From: Moringa oleifera
Taxonomy: Eukaryota > Streptophyta > Magnoliopsida > Brassicales > Moringaceae
DNA: 64,000 bases
Direction: 5' to 3'
Assembly (NCBI GenBank): GCA_021397835.1
Contig: JAJFZO010000896.1
Span: forward strand, 1,404,501 to 1,468,500
Numbering within the stretch: position 1 is the first letter of the stretch; every line of letters begins with the position of its first letter. Of this stretch, positions 43,846 to 54,510 are shown piece after piece. The translations under genes were made by a program, and so were the position numbers. Below the pieces are notes generated by a model that worked only from the letters and a program-made list of their open reading frames with translations, was not told the DNA's origin and made no database searches.

Positions 43846-44896
43846 TCTCCTGCGCTATCAAAGCGCTTAATTTTTCCCGCTTTGGGTACTCTTTAGCCAT
43901 GTGTGGTCTGCCACATATGAAGCATCTCGTAGGATTCTTCCATTTCTCTTGCGAAGAGAACTTGTCGCCACCCTTCCGATTCCCACCATTGTTTTTCTTG
44001 CCACCATTAGGCTTCTTGCCATCCTCTAGCCAGAGGCTTTTTGATTTTTCTTTCCACCATCATTTTTCTTTTTCTCACCTTGTGAATCGGACACACCAGC
44101 ATACTTGTAATCTACTAATTTCTCTGCAGTGGGAATTGCACTCAACAAGTCTCCCACGGCTTACCTACGTAACTTAGCTTGCGCTTAAGGTTGTAGTCCG
44201 AAAAAGAAGTTAAACATCTTATCCTCCTCTGATATATTTTTGATGTCCAGCAACAAGGAGCTAAACTCCTTCACGTACCCTCGCACCGAACTTGAGTACT
44301 TAAACTTTTTTAAAGATTCCCTTGCAACCTAAGTACTGTTGCAGGGAAGGAATTAATCCTTCAATTCTTTTTTCAACACATCCCACATTTCGATCCTTGA
44401 CCTCCCTGCACTAGTGTCGTCCTCCATTCGAGTTTGCCACCAGAGCTTTGCATCTCCTTGTAAATACATGTCAGTGATTGTTATCCATTATTTATCTGGG
44501 ATGCGAGCAGCTTTGAAGTACTGCTTAATATCCCATAGAAAGTTCTTGAGCTCTTTGTAGTTTCGACTACCATCGAAGGACTTTGGGTCGAAAACTTTGA
44601 TTTTGGATGAGCCACTTGTGCCTTAAGAGGTTCATCACAGCCCTCTTTAGCAACGTGACCTCATTTTTCAACTTTTTTTCCCTTTCCTTTATCGAATTTA
44701 TCAAAGTTACGATATCTTCCATGACAGATGCAAAGCGGAGATTTACGTCCTTTCGTATTTCAACCAGCACGTTTTGGGCCACCCTCAACTGCTCCGTATA
44801 CTGTTTGGTTTGATCAGGAAGACTTGTAGCATCATTACTTTCAGGAGAACCAATGAAATCCTCCAATTGGGTTAGCCTTTCCCTTATCTCATTCAT
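43846..44896 (-). pseudogene. gag (copy E), broken
   Basis: The ATG at 44896 (frame open back to 44905). The first 110 codons are open (44567-44905: MNEIRERLTQLEDFIGSPES, then the coiled part). Codon 10 is CAA where the family has CGA. The capsid core in 44200-44520 is broken by stops. The zinc knuckle CFICGRPHMAKEY is at about 43895-43935, its last Cys changed. A conserved Lys/Arg-rich linker lies between. Confidence 0.8.
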
Positions 44897-44925
44897 CACG
44901 ACCAATCAAAGTTGCCAACATAATA

Positions 44926-44938
44926 GGCTCTGATACCA
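44926..44938 (-). other. Primer-binding site, perfect tRNA-iMet type (copy E)
   Basis: The minus strand reads TGGTATCAGAGCC exactly, three bases from the LTR edge. Confidence 0.9.
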
Positions 44939-44941
44939 AAT

Positions 44942-45724
44942 TGTCACACGGTTGAGCTTTAAGCTTGAATTTTCACCAATTGATGGAACGTGTGACACCT
45001 AACTCGTCAGCCAATCTGTTACGAATGCCCTCAATCTCAAGTGAGCTTCAAATTAAAAACGTGCACATGCACACAAAAGAGAGAGCGGGAACCAATCTCA
45101 ACATTTTTCATTTATAAATGAGGATATACACTCTAAACGCAGCAAGACATCACACCCTTTGATGACTTTGCTTGTGGGTTTATATAGCCTATAAAACTTG
45201 ACAGTTGACACCCCCAATTGTTATAGGGCAAAGGGATTTCATCCCCATAAAACCAACCAAGCATGCAGCTTTGAGTTCGACCTTTAACGATAAGTGTCCT
45301 ATTCCTTCGCAAGTGCTTGTAACATGCGTTAACCACTGGTAATCGCTATCAACTGCTGCAAACTACTGTAAACCGCTGCCAATTACATGGGCTAAGCCAA
45401 CCAAGCACACCTTGGGTGCCTCGTGCTCATTCACGCGCCCGATAAGGAGCTAACGCGAGCCTACGTTCGTTTTTTGCGAGTGTTTTGCTCACCTGCTTAC
45501 CAAGTGCCTTGCACCATGTCAGATGCCCCCGAGCCATCTCTTATGACCTAGGTGTCAAGGACTTGCCCGACACCCATGGTGAGTGGGCTATTCCCGTGAG
45601 CAGCTCCAAGCATGTGTCAACACCCGCTTGTGATGCTTCCCATGGCATCACTTGGGCTGGGCCCCCGATGAGTATTCTGTGTTTTCATTATGCCACAACG
45701 CCACTCATAGGTCAGGGGCTTACT
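44942..45724 (-). repeat. 5' LTR of copy E, complete (783 bp)
   Basis: On the minus strand it starts AGTAAGCCCC (the first T of TGTAAGCC lost to A) and ends GTGTGACA. TATA-bearing TATATAAACC lies at about 45177-45187. The mirror mate at 61361-62142 shares the same AGTAAGCCCC start and is 782 bp long. Confidence 0.9.
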
Positions 45725-45790
45725 AACCACCCCCACTAGAAGAGTGCGACATCCTCATCGCGATGAATGAGATAAGGGAGAGTTGAGGCG
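45725..45790. other. Composite junction: pol tail / TCGCGA / gag start / integrase
   Basis: Going right from the LTR edge, a minus-strand polypurine tract and pol tail (ACCACCCCCACTAGAAGAGT...) reaches the self-complementary word TCGCGA (45759-45764). From there the plus strand reads the gag start ATGAATGAGATAAGGGAG for six codons, then AGTTGAGGCGAGAGTTG of integrase. An almost identical join is at 61295-61360 in reverse. Confidence 0.85.
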
Positions 45791-47117
45791 AGAGTTGTTT
45801 CAGGAAACCCATGACCCTCAATTGGCTGGTCACCTAGGAGTAGGAAGAATGATGGCTTTGCTAGGAAAGTCATATTTTTGGCTAAAGATGGAAGAAGACA
45901 TTGAGTCCTATGTCAAGACTTATTTCCTGTGCCAACAAGATAAGATCGAAAGAAAAAAAGAGGCGGGATTATTGCAGCCCTTGTCCATTCCAAAGAAGCC
46001 ATGGCAATCCATCCCCATGGACTTCCTTGTTGGTTTTCCGAAAGTGAAAGGTATGAGATTTATCCTGATGGTGGTTGATCGTTTTTCTAAGTATGCTATT
46101 TTCATTGCTGCACCACAAGTTTGTCCAGCAGAATTATAGCTGAACTAATCATGAGAAATGTGGTAAAGTATTTTGGGTTGCCAGAGGACATAATCAGTGA
46201 TAGAGACTCGCGGTTCATGGGTCAGTTTTGAACTACTCTTTTCAACATAATGGGGTCAAAATTGAAGTTTTTCACTGTTAATCATCCCCAAACAGATGGC
46301 CAAACCGAGAAAGTGAACCAATTATTAGAGGAATATCTGAGGTATTATGTCATTACCAGCTAAAGAAATTGGTTGGACTTGTTGGGCATTGCTCAGTTCT
46401 GCTACAATGTCCATTGTTCCTCTATTACGGGTATGAACCCAGTGGAGATAGTTCTTGGAATGCAGCCCCTTACTTAACATGAGATTGCGAAACAAAAATC
46501 GCAAGGGCCTTGTTTAGTAGCTTACCAGTTTGCCCAGGATAAAACAGAGTTGGTGGAGCAGGCCTGTGATAGTTTGGCTAAGGCAGTCAAACTAATGAAG
46601 AAGCATGCTGATGAAAAAAGAAGGGACTTGGAGTTCAACATGGGGGATAAAGTGATGCTGAAGCTTACCCCACAAATTTGGAAAAAGGTTATCGATAAAA
46701 GATATCACAAAAGACTCGTACAAAAGTATGATGGTACGTTCAAAATTGTCAAGAAGGTAGGCAACGTGGGTTATAGATTGCAGATGCCCGAATGATTTAA
46801 GGTACATTCAACATTTCATGTTAGTTTTCTAAAGAAATATCATAAAGAAGTTAATGCAAATCGGGTGAAAGCAAAAAGAGCTCCCCCAATGGTTCGAAAG
46901 CACTTTGACAAGGACTTTACGGAAATCCTTGATCATAGAATGCTTGGGGCGAGTAAGAAAATTAGACGAACAGAATACTTCGTACGATGGCTCGGCAAAG
47001 AAGCAGCCGATGTTACTTGGGAAAAGGAAGTGACATTGTGGAAGTTTGAAGATAAGATCAAAGCTTATCTAGAAGGTGTCGGGACAAGGACGTCGCACTT
47101 TTTTGGCGGGGGTGGTT
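45781..47117 (+). pseudogene. Integrase with chromodomain (fragment F)
   Basis: The open piece 45783-46139 holds the zinc domain (HLGVGRMMALLGKSYFWLKM with the second His, then YFLCQQDKIERKKE; one Cys of the pair is Tyr) and the first catalytic Asp in IPMDFLVGFPKVKGM. The second Asp is readable at about 46180-46215 (SDRDSRF), and the TDGQTEKVN context of the Glu follows. 46550-46795 is the C-terminal barrel (LEFNMGDKVMLKLTPQIWKK). 46865-47122 is the chromodomain (ILDHRMLGASKK, EYFVRWLGKEAADVTWEK, FEDKIKAYLEG). Its 5' part is missing by rearrangement. Confidence 0.88.
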
Positions 47118-47837
47118 CATAAGCCCCTTACTTATGAGTGGCATGGTGGCATAGTGAACTCACGAAATGCTCATCGAGACCTTAGCCCAACTGATGCTGT
47201 GGGAAGCATCGCAAGTGGGTATTGACACATCCTTGGAGCTGCTCATGGGAATAGCCCACTCGTCATGGGTGTCAGGCGAGTCCTTGACACGTGGGTCATA
47301 AGAGATGGCTCGTAAGGATCGGATATGGTGCAAGGCACTTGGTAAGCGGGTGAGCAAAACACTATAAAAAATGGACATGGGCTTACGTTGGCACCTTATC
47401 GAGCGCACGAATGAGCACGAGGCATCAGGGTGTGCTTAGTTGGCTTAGCCCATGCAGTTGTCGCTAAGGGCTGAAGTCAAAGCTGCAAGCTTGGCTGGTT
47501 TTTTGGGGGGGGGGAATGAAATCCCATTGCCTTAGAGCGGTTAGGGGTGTCAACTGCTAAGTTTTTTAGGCTTTATTAACCCACGGGCAGAGTCATCAAA
47601 GGGTGTGATGTCCTGCTGCGTCTAAAGTATATATCCTTATTTATAAATTAAATAGGTTTGGATTGGTTCCCGTAAACACTTTTTTTTCTTTAACTCTCTC
47701 TTGTGTGCGTGTGTGTAGGTTTTTAATCTAAGGCTCACTTGAGCTTGAAGGCACTTGTAGCAGATTGGCTGACGAGTTGGGTGTCACTCGTGCCATCACT
47801 CAGTGAAAATTCGAGCCTAGAGCTCAACCGTGTGATA
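47118..47837 (+). repeat. LTR between fragments F and G (720 bp)
   Basis: Starts CATAAGCCCC after the polypurine tract and ends GTGTGATA before the primer site. It has a pol end on its left and a gag start on its right, both on +, so it serves as 3' LTR of F and 5' LTR of G (tandem elements sharing one LTR). A run of ten G is at 47505-47514. It shares CATAAGCC and GTGATA with its mirror mate at 59275-59968. Confidence 0.88.
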
Positions 47838-47840
47838 ATT

Positions 47841-47853
47841 TGGTATGAGAGCC
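47841..47853 (+). other. Primer-binding site with one change (fragment G)
   Basis: TGGTATGAGAGCC; the C at position 7 of TGGTATCAGAGCC is G. The mirror site at 59259-59271 has the same change. Confidence 0.85.
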
Positions 47854-47883
47854 TGGTTGTGTTCGCAACTTTGGTTGGTCGCG

Positions 47884-48850
47884 ATGAATGAGATAAAGGA
47901 AAGGCTAGCCTCATTGGAGGATTTTGTGGGTGCTCCTCACAGTGATGATGCTACGAGTCTTGCTGTTCAAACCAAACAGTATAAGGAGCAGCTGAGAGTG
48001 GCCCAGAACGTGTTGGTTGAAATACGAAAGGATGTGAATGTTCGCTTTGCATTTATCATGGAAGATATCGTAACTTTGTCAGATTCGCTAACCTAAAGTT
48101 CTTAGATGGTTGGTGAAACTCTAAAGAGCTCGAGAACTTTTTATGGGACATTGAGCAGTACTTCAAAGCTGCTCACATCTTAGAGGAAGAACGGGTGACA
48201 ATCACCAGCATGTATTTGCAAGGAGTTGCAAGCTCTGGAGGTGAACTCGAATGGAGGACGACACTAATATGGGGAGGCCAAGGATCGAAACGTGGGATGT
48301 GTTGAAAAAGAAATTGAAGGATCTCTTCCTTCCTTGCAATACTGCTTGGGCTCCAAGGGAATCCCTAAAAAAGCTTAAGCTCTCAAGTTTGGTGCGAGAG
48401 TACGTGAAGGACTTTAGCTTTTTGTTGCTAGACATAAAAAATATGTCGGAGGAGGATGAGATGTTTAACTTCCTATCTGGACTACAATCTTAGGTGCGGG
48501 CTGAGTTGTATAGGTAAGCTGTGGGAGACTTACCAAGTGCAATTGCCATTGCGGATAAGCTTATAGATTACAAGTATGTTGGTTCGTCCAATTCATAAGG
48601 TGGGAAAAAGAAAAAATGATGGTGGAAAGAAAAATCAGAAGACCTCTATTTAAAAGGATGGCAAGAAGCCTAACGGTGGCAAAAAAGACAATGGTGGGAA
48701 TCGAAAGGGCAGCGATAAGTCTTATTCGCAAGACAAAAGGAAGAATCCTACGGGATGCTTCATATGTGGCGGACCACATATGGTTAGAGAGTGCCCAAAG
48801 TAGGAGAAATTAAGTGCTTTGATAGTGCAAGAAGAGGAGGAAAACTCGAA
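47884..48850 (+). pseudogene. gag (fragment G), broken
   Basis: The ATG at 47884 reads MNEIKERLASLEDFVGAPHS. Codon 10 is TCA. After the coiled region the frame is cut by a deletion near 48090 (TLSDSLT then stop; the mirror copy continues KEGETKLRDELMLLKR). The capsid core is at 48251-48493 (VLKKKLKDLFLPCNTAW, LLLDIKNMSEEDEMFNFLSG). The zinc knuckle CFICGGPHMVREC is at about 48757-48795, followed by a TAG. Confidence 0.82.
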
Positions 48851-48869
48851 TGAAAGGTTTTCGCGGGTG

Positions 48870-49500
48870 AACCCTTTCTAACTATTGAATGCAATCACGA
48901 CGGGTAGTCAAGTTCAATACAAAGGCTTAATGTACGTGATGGTGCAAGTCAATAGGAAAGCTGTGCAAGCTACGGTAGACACGGGTGCTACCAAAAACTT
49001 TGTGGCACAACGTGTGGTTGGTTCGTTGGGTCGATCGTTGTAAAAACTCCACCAAGTTAAAGGCAGTGAATTCGGAGGCAAAGCCTATCTTAGGCTTGGT
49101 GGTGTGCAACTTGAAGGTGGATAAATGGTTAGGGCAGTGCAACCTAAACATGGCACCCCTTGATGATTTCGACTTGATACAAGGAATCGAGTTTTTGGCC
49201 TTCGCCAAAGTGTTGGTGATTCCTCACCTTCGAGGGATGCTTATAGGTGATGGAGAAAACTCATGCTTTGTTGTTGCCATGGAGCAGGGTCAACAAGCAA
49301 AAGACAAAAAAATTGAATTATAATCTGCCAAGCAATTCAAGAGTGGGATAAAACAAGGTGATCAAGCATATATGGTTGCTGTAATTAAGATTAAGCCTGA
49401 TCAGCAAGTCGAAGTACCCGATATGGTGATGGAAGTTTTAGAAGAGTTCTCAAACACCATGCCCCCTGAATTATCGAAAGAATTGCCACTAAGGAGGGTA
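48870..49500 (+). pseudogene. Protease (fragment G)
   Basis: Asp-Thr-Gly-Ala is kept in ATVDTGATKNFVAQ (about 48970-49010), but a one-base loss near 49040 shifts the frame. The open piece 48985-49323 carries KLKAVNSEAKPILGLVVCNL, WLGQCNLNMAPLDDFDLI and GIEFLAFAKVLVIPHLRG. It ends at a TAA at 49321. Confidence 0.82.
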
Positions 49501-50250
49501 ATTGATCACAAAATTAAGTTAAGGAAGTAACTCGATGAGTTGTTGCAAGCGGGTCTCAATCAACCTTTGAAAGCTCCATATGGTGCATCAGTTTTGTTTA
49601 AAAAAAAAACAAGATGGATCCTTGAGGATTTGTGTGGACTACCGAGCACTAAACAAGGTAATAGTGAAGAATAAGTGCATTGTCCCAAATGTGGCTGATT
49701 TGTTCGATTGGTTGTCTAAAGCGTCTTACTTCACAAAGTTGGAGTTGCGGTCTAGGTATGGGCAAGTAAGGATCAAGGCGGGGGATGAGCCATAGACAAC
49801 ATTTATGAACAGGTACGGGTCCTATGAATTTCTTGTGATGCCTTTCGGCTTAACTAATGCTCTTGCCATATTTTGCAATCTGATGAACGATGTGCTATAT
49901 GAATTTTTGGAAGAATTTGTGATTGTCTATTTAGATGACATTGTGATGTATGGTGAATCACTAGGTGAACATGTGAATCACTTAATAGCTGTCTTTTCTA
50001 AGTTAAGAGAGTACAAGCTCTATGTGAAAAAAAAAAGAAGTGCGAATTTTGTTGCCAAGAAGTGCATTTCTTGGGGCTTGGGTCAGCAAGGGCCGAATCA
50101 GAATGGATGAACGAAAGGTAAAGACCATTGTAGATTGGCCTACGCCAAGGAAGATCTCTGAATTGCGATCATTCCTTGGGTTGGCCAACTACTATCGAAC
50201 ATTCATCAAAAGGTACTCAAAGAAAGTGAACCATTTAACGAATCTGCTTA
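49501..50250 (+). pseudogene. Reverse transcriptase (fragment G)
   Basis: The connector is shortened (a deletion removes the KAPYKMSPLEL part). [13 protein letters not shown] and YFTKLELRSRYGQVRIKAGD lie in 49580-49795 (the usual Asp-Leu-Arg before SGY is Glu-Leu-Arg). After a TAG, 49805-50110 has YEFLVMPFGLTN and the catalytic YLDD (VIVYLDDIVMY). An A-rich run near 50029-50037 shifts the frame. Confidence 0.82.
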
Positions 50251-50710
50251 AGAAGGAGCAAGTTTGGTGTTGGATAGATGTCTGTCTAAAGACAGCAATG
50301 TCTTCAAAGCCCATTTTGACCTTGCCAGATTTCGAGAAACCTTTTGAAGTATAAACTGATGCTTCTAATAGGGCCATTGCAGGGGTCTTGGTGTTTTTGA
50401 GAGTTAAAGGTTAAAGGATGTAGAGCAGAGGTATTCGATTCATGAGAAAGAGATGGCTGCAGTGGTGCATTGCTTGGATGTGTGGAGGCATTACCTGCTG
50501 GGTACGAAGTTTACAGCGATGACGGACAACGTAGCAAACGCTTACTTCAAGACCCAGAAGAAGTTGACTCCCAAGCAAGCACGTTGGCAACAGTTCCTTG
50601 TTGATTTTGATTTTATGTGGCTACATAAACCTGGTAGGTAGAATCGGGTGGCGGATGCTTTAAGCAAAAAAGAAGTTGAAGCCTATGTTGCAGTGTTGTC
50701 TTCGATGTAA
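50251..50710 (+). pseudogene. RNase H domain (fragment G)
   Basis: The N-terminal part is interrupted by a TAA in place of Gln/Glu before TDASNRA (about 50353), and about 30 bases are missing after GVLVF. The rest (50453-50641) keeps CLDVWRHYLLGTKFTAMTDN and FLVDFDFMWLHKPGR with the later catalytic Asp. Confidence 0.8.
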
Positions 50711-50754
50711 GCAACATTTTGTGATCGAGTCAAAAAACAATCTCACTAAGACTC

Positions 50755-51806
50755 GAGCTATATGAAGCTTAAGCAACAAGTTTCAGAGGGCTTGGTGCGA
50801 AAGTATTGGCTAGAAGATGAGCTATTGTATTCCAAGGGCAGTAGACTATTTGTGCCACGGTGGCTTGAGGCGAGAGTTGCTTATGGAAACCCATGGGCCT
50901 CAATGGGCTGGTCACCCAAGAGTGGGAAGAATGATGGCCTTGCTGAAAAAGTCATATTTTTGGGTAAAGATGGAAGAATACGTTAAGTCTTATGTCCGCG
51001 TGCCAACAAGACAAGATCGAAAGAAAGAAAGAGGCGAGATTGTTGTAACTCCTGCCCATTCCAAAGGAGCCATGGCAATCGATATCCATGGACTTCATTG
51101 ATGGTTTTTCGAAAGTGAAAGGTATGAGATTTATCCTTGTGGTGATTGACCGTTTTTCTAAATATGCTATTTTCATTGCTTCACCACAAGTTTGTCGAGC
51201 AGAGATTGCAATTGAACTAATCATTAGAAATGTGGTGAAGTATTTTGGGTTGCTAGAGGACATAATCAATGACAGAGACTCACGGGTTCACAGGTCAGTT
51301 TTGGACTACTTTTTCAACATGATGGGGTCAAAATTAAAGTTCTTCACTGCTAATTATCCCCAAACAGATGGTCAAACCGAGCGAGTGAACCAATTATTAG
51401 AGCAATATCTGAGGCACTATGTCACCGCCAGCCAAAGAAATTCGTTGGACTTGTTGGATGTTGCTCAGTTCTGTTACAATGTCCATCGTTTCTCTATTAC
51501 GGGTATGAGCCCAACGGAGATAGTTCTTAAAAGGTAGCCGCTTACTCTGCATGAGATTGCGAACCAAAAATCACAAGGACTTTGTCCAGTAGCTTATCAA
51601 TGTGCTCGAGATAAAACAGAGTTGGTAGAGCAGGCCTGTGATAGTTTGGCTAAGGCAGCCAAACTAATGAAAAAGCATGCTAATGAAAAAAGAAGGGACT
51701 TGGAGTTCAACGTGGGGGATAAAGTGATGCTGAAGCTTACCTCATAAATCTAAAAAAAAGTTACTGATAAAAGATATCACAAAGGGCTCGTACAGAAGTA
51801 TGATGA
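50755..51806 (+). pseudogene. Integrase (fragment G), ends at a foldback
   Basis: MKLKQQVSEGLVRKYWLEDE (from 50762), then the zinc domain HPRVGRMMALLKKSYFWVKM, with the first Cys lost in a deletion (YVRVPTRQDRKKE). The first catalytic Asp is in SMDFIDGFSKVKGM and the second in [29 protein letters not shown] is followed by GMSPTEIV (51088-51537). The C-terminal part is readable to KYDD at about 51806, where orientation flips. Confidence 0.85.
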
Positions 51807-51809
51807 TCC

Positions 51810-51849
51810 GTATGAGCCCAGCGGAGAACTGTCTCCGCTGGGCTCATAC
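51810..51849. repeat. Perfect foldback hairpin at the inversion point (18-bp stem, 4-nt loop)
   Basis: Left stem GTATGAGCCCAGCGGAGA (51810-51827), loop ACTG, right stem its exact reverse complement (51832-51849). The right stem is ordinary minus-strand integrase sequence (GMSPAE). The left stem is a plus-strand duplicate of it joined to fragment G. Confidence 0.95.
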
Positions 51850-52640
51850 CAATAGTAGAGGAACCATGGACATTGTAGCAGAACTGAGCAACGTCCAACA
51901 AGTCCAACAAATTTCTTTGGCTGGCAGTGATATAGTGCCTCAGATATTCCTCTAATAATTGGTTCACTCGCTCAGTGTGACCATCTGTTTGGGGATGATT
52001 AACAGTGGAAAACTTTAATTTTGACCCCATCATGTTGAAAAGAGTAGTCCAAAACTGCCTATGAACCGTGAGTCTCTGTCACTGATTATGTCCTCTAGCA
52101 ACCTGAAATACTTTATCACATTTCTCATGATTAGTTCAGTTGCAATCTTTGTTGGACAAGCTTATGATGTAGTAATGAAAATAGCGTATTTAGAAAAACG
52201 ATCAGTGACCACAAGGATAGAGCTAATATCTTTCACTTTCGAAAAACCATCAATAAAGTTCATGGATATGGATTGCCATGGTCGTCTGGAATGGGTAAGG
52301 GCTGCAACAATCCCGCCTCTTTCTTTCTTTCGATCTTGTCTTATTGGCACATGGACATAGAACTTGACGTTTTCTTTTATCTTTGGCCAAAAATATGACT
52401 TTCCCAGCAAAGCCATCATTCTTCCCACTCTTGGGTGACCAGCCCATTAATGGTCATGGTTTTCCTTAGACAACTCTCGCCTCAAGCCACCACCACTTGG
52501 CACAAATAGCCTACTGCGCTTGGCATATAGTACGTCATCTTTTAGCCAATACTTTCGCACCAAGCCTTTTGAAACTTGTTGCTCAAGCTTCACATAGCTT
52601 GAGTCTAAGTGAGATTATTCTTTGACTCGATCACAAAACG
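51850..52640 (-). pseudogene. Integrase (copy H)
   Basis: The zinc domain is in 52162-52428 (MGRMMALLGKSYFWPKIKEN; the Cys pair is lost in a deletion, YVHVPIRQDRKKE). SMNFIDGFSKVKD has Asn for the first catalytic Asp. 51761-52033 has [20 protein letters not shown], the Glu context, and IGMSPAETVLRW at the foldback. Frameshifts separate the parts. Confidence 0.82.
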
Positions 52641-53170
52641 TTGCTTGCACAGAAGATAATGCTGCAACATAGGCTTCAATTGCTTTTCTGCCTAAAGCAT
52701 CCTCCACCTAATTCTGCCTACCAGGTTTATGTGGCCACATAATATCAAACTCAGCAAGGAACTCTTGCCAACGTGCTTGCTTGGGTGTTAACTTCTTCTG
52801 GGTCTTAAAGTAAGTGTTTGCTACGTTGTCTGTCATCACTGCAAACTTCGTACCTAGCAAGTAGTGCCTCCACACATCCAAGCAATGCACCAATGTAGCC
52901 ATCTCTTTCTGATGAATCGAATACCTCTACTTCACATCCTTTAAACGACTCTCTAAAGCAATGGGGTGTCCCTCTTGTACCAAGACCCTTCCAATGGCCC
53001 TATCCGAAGTATCAGTTCGTACTTCAAAACGTTTTTCAAAATTTGGCAAGGCCAAAATGGGCTTCGAAGACGCTGCTGTTTTTAGCTTCTCAAAAGCATC
53101 CTAATAGGCATCAGTCCAGCACTAAACTTGCTCCTTCTTGAGCAGATCTGTCAAAGGGTACACTTTCTTT
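52641..53170 (-). pseudogene. RNase H domain (copy H)
   Basis: Open only at 52708-52902: MATLVHCLDVWRHYLLGTKF, then VMTDNVANTYFKTQKKLTPK and FLAEFDIMWPHKPGRQN. The N-terminal half around 52920-53150 is read in broken frames (for example DTSDRAIGRVLVQEGHP). Confidence 0.8.
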
Positions 53171-53755
53171 GAGTACCCTTTAATGAATTTTCGATAGTAG
53201 TTGGCCAACCCAAATAATGATCACAAGTTAGAGATCTTCCTTGGCATAGGCCAATCTACAATGGCCTTCACCTTTCATTCATCCATTTTGATACGGCCTT
53301 TGCTGACCCAATGCCCCAAGAAATGCACTTCTTGGTAGCAAAATTCACACTTATCTTTTTTCACATGGAGCTTGTACTCTTTTAACTTAAAAAAGACAGC
53401 CCTTAAGTGATTCACATGTTCAACTAGTGATTCACTATACACCATAATGTCATCCAAATAGACAACCACAAATTGTTTAAAAATTGATAGAGTACATCAT
53501 TCATCAGATTGCTTAGCTAAGCCAAAAGGCATATTCATAGGACCCGTACCTAGTCACACAGGTTTTGTTTGGCTCATCCCCTGCCTCGATCCTTGCTTGC
53601 CAATACCCAGACTGTAAGTTCAACTTTGTGAAGTAGGACACATTAGACAACCAATCGAACAAGTCAGCCACATTCGGGATAAGGTACTTGTTCTTTACTG
53701 TTACCTTGTTCAGTGCTCAGTAGTTCACACACATCCTCAAGAATCCATCTTGTTT
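53171..53755 (-). pseudogene. Reverse transcriptase (copy H)
   Basis: 53275-53469 has MVVYLDDIMVYSESLVEHVN with the catalytic YLDD and EVHFLGHWVSKGRIKMDE. Just before it the palm has a deletion between the MPFGL region and the YLDD (about 53490-53540). VNYxALNKVTVKNKYL and LRSGYWQARIEAGDEPN are readable around 53560-53740. Confidence 0.8.
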
Positions 53756-54510
53756 CTATCGAAATTGTACCGGTGCACCGTATGGAGCTTTCGAAGGTTG
53801 AATGAGATCCGCTTGTAATAACTCATCGAGTTGCTTCCTCAACTTAACCAACTCTAATAGAGTTATTTTGTAAGGAGCTTTAGCCGATAGTGTAGCTTCT
53901 GGTTCCAACTCAATTTCGTGATTAATTACCCTCCTCGATGGCAATTCTTTTGGTAATTCAGGGGGCATGGTGCCTAAGAACTCTTCTAAAACTTTCATCA
54001 CCATGTCGGGTACTTTGACCCGCTGATCACACTTGATCTCAATCAAAGTAGCCACATATGCTTGATCACCCCGTTTGGCCCCACTCTTAAGTTGCTTGGC
54101 AGATTGCAATTCAATTCCTTTATCTTTTGCTTGTTGACCATTCTCTATGACAGTAATAAAGCATCAGTTTCCTTCATCTCTTATAAGCATCCCTCGAAGG
54201 TGTGGAATCACCAACACCTTGTCCAAGGCCAAAAACTCGATCTCCAATATCAAGTCGAAATCATTGAGGGGTGCCACGGTTAGGTTGCATTGCCCTACCC
54301 ATTTATCCACCTTCAAGTTGCACACTATCGAGCCTAAGATAGGCTTTGCCTTTGAATTCACTGCCTTTAACTTGGTGAAGTTTTTTACAACGGTCAGACC
54401 TAACGAACTAGCCACACGTTGTGCCACAAAGTTTCTGGTAACACCCATGTCTACCATAGCTTGCACAACTTTCCATTGACTTGCACCATCACGTACATCA
54501 AGCCTTTATA
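53756..54510 (-). pseudogene. Protease and RT connector (copy H)
   Basis: 54164-54466 starts MQAMVDMGVTRNFVAQRVAS, where Asp-Thr-Gly-Ala is Asp-Met-Gly-Val; only the catalytic Asp and Gly remain. KLKAVNSKAKPILGSIVCNL follows, then LILEIEFLALDKV. 53756-54109 continues with RVINHEIELEPEATLSAKAP and QLDELLQADLIQPSKAPYGA. Confidence 0.82.

Larger units (their letters stand above)
39718..45724 (-). mobile_element. Nearly complete Ty3/gypsy chromovirus, copy E
   Basis: The only copy of this family in the window with parts of both LTRs. On the minus strand: 5' LTR 45724-44942, primer site, gag, protease, RT, RNase H, integrase with chromodomain, polypurine tract, and 3' LTR 40370-39718 truncated in U5. 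About 6.0 kb. No target-site duplication can be scored because the 3' LTR end is lost. Stops, shifts and active-site changes show it is dead. Confidence 0.9.
43085..51295. repeat. Left arm of an 8.2-kb inverted duplication
   Basis: The order protease, gag, primer site, LTR, composite junction, integrase/chromodomain, polypurine tract, LTR, changed primer site, gag, protease, RT, RNase H, integrase recurs in reverse at 55790-64000. Paired coordinates sum to about 107,085 (for example 43171+63912, 45724+61361, 47118+59968). The outer end is not reached because the window ends at 64000. Confidence 0.8.
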
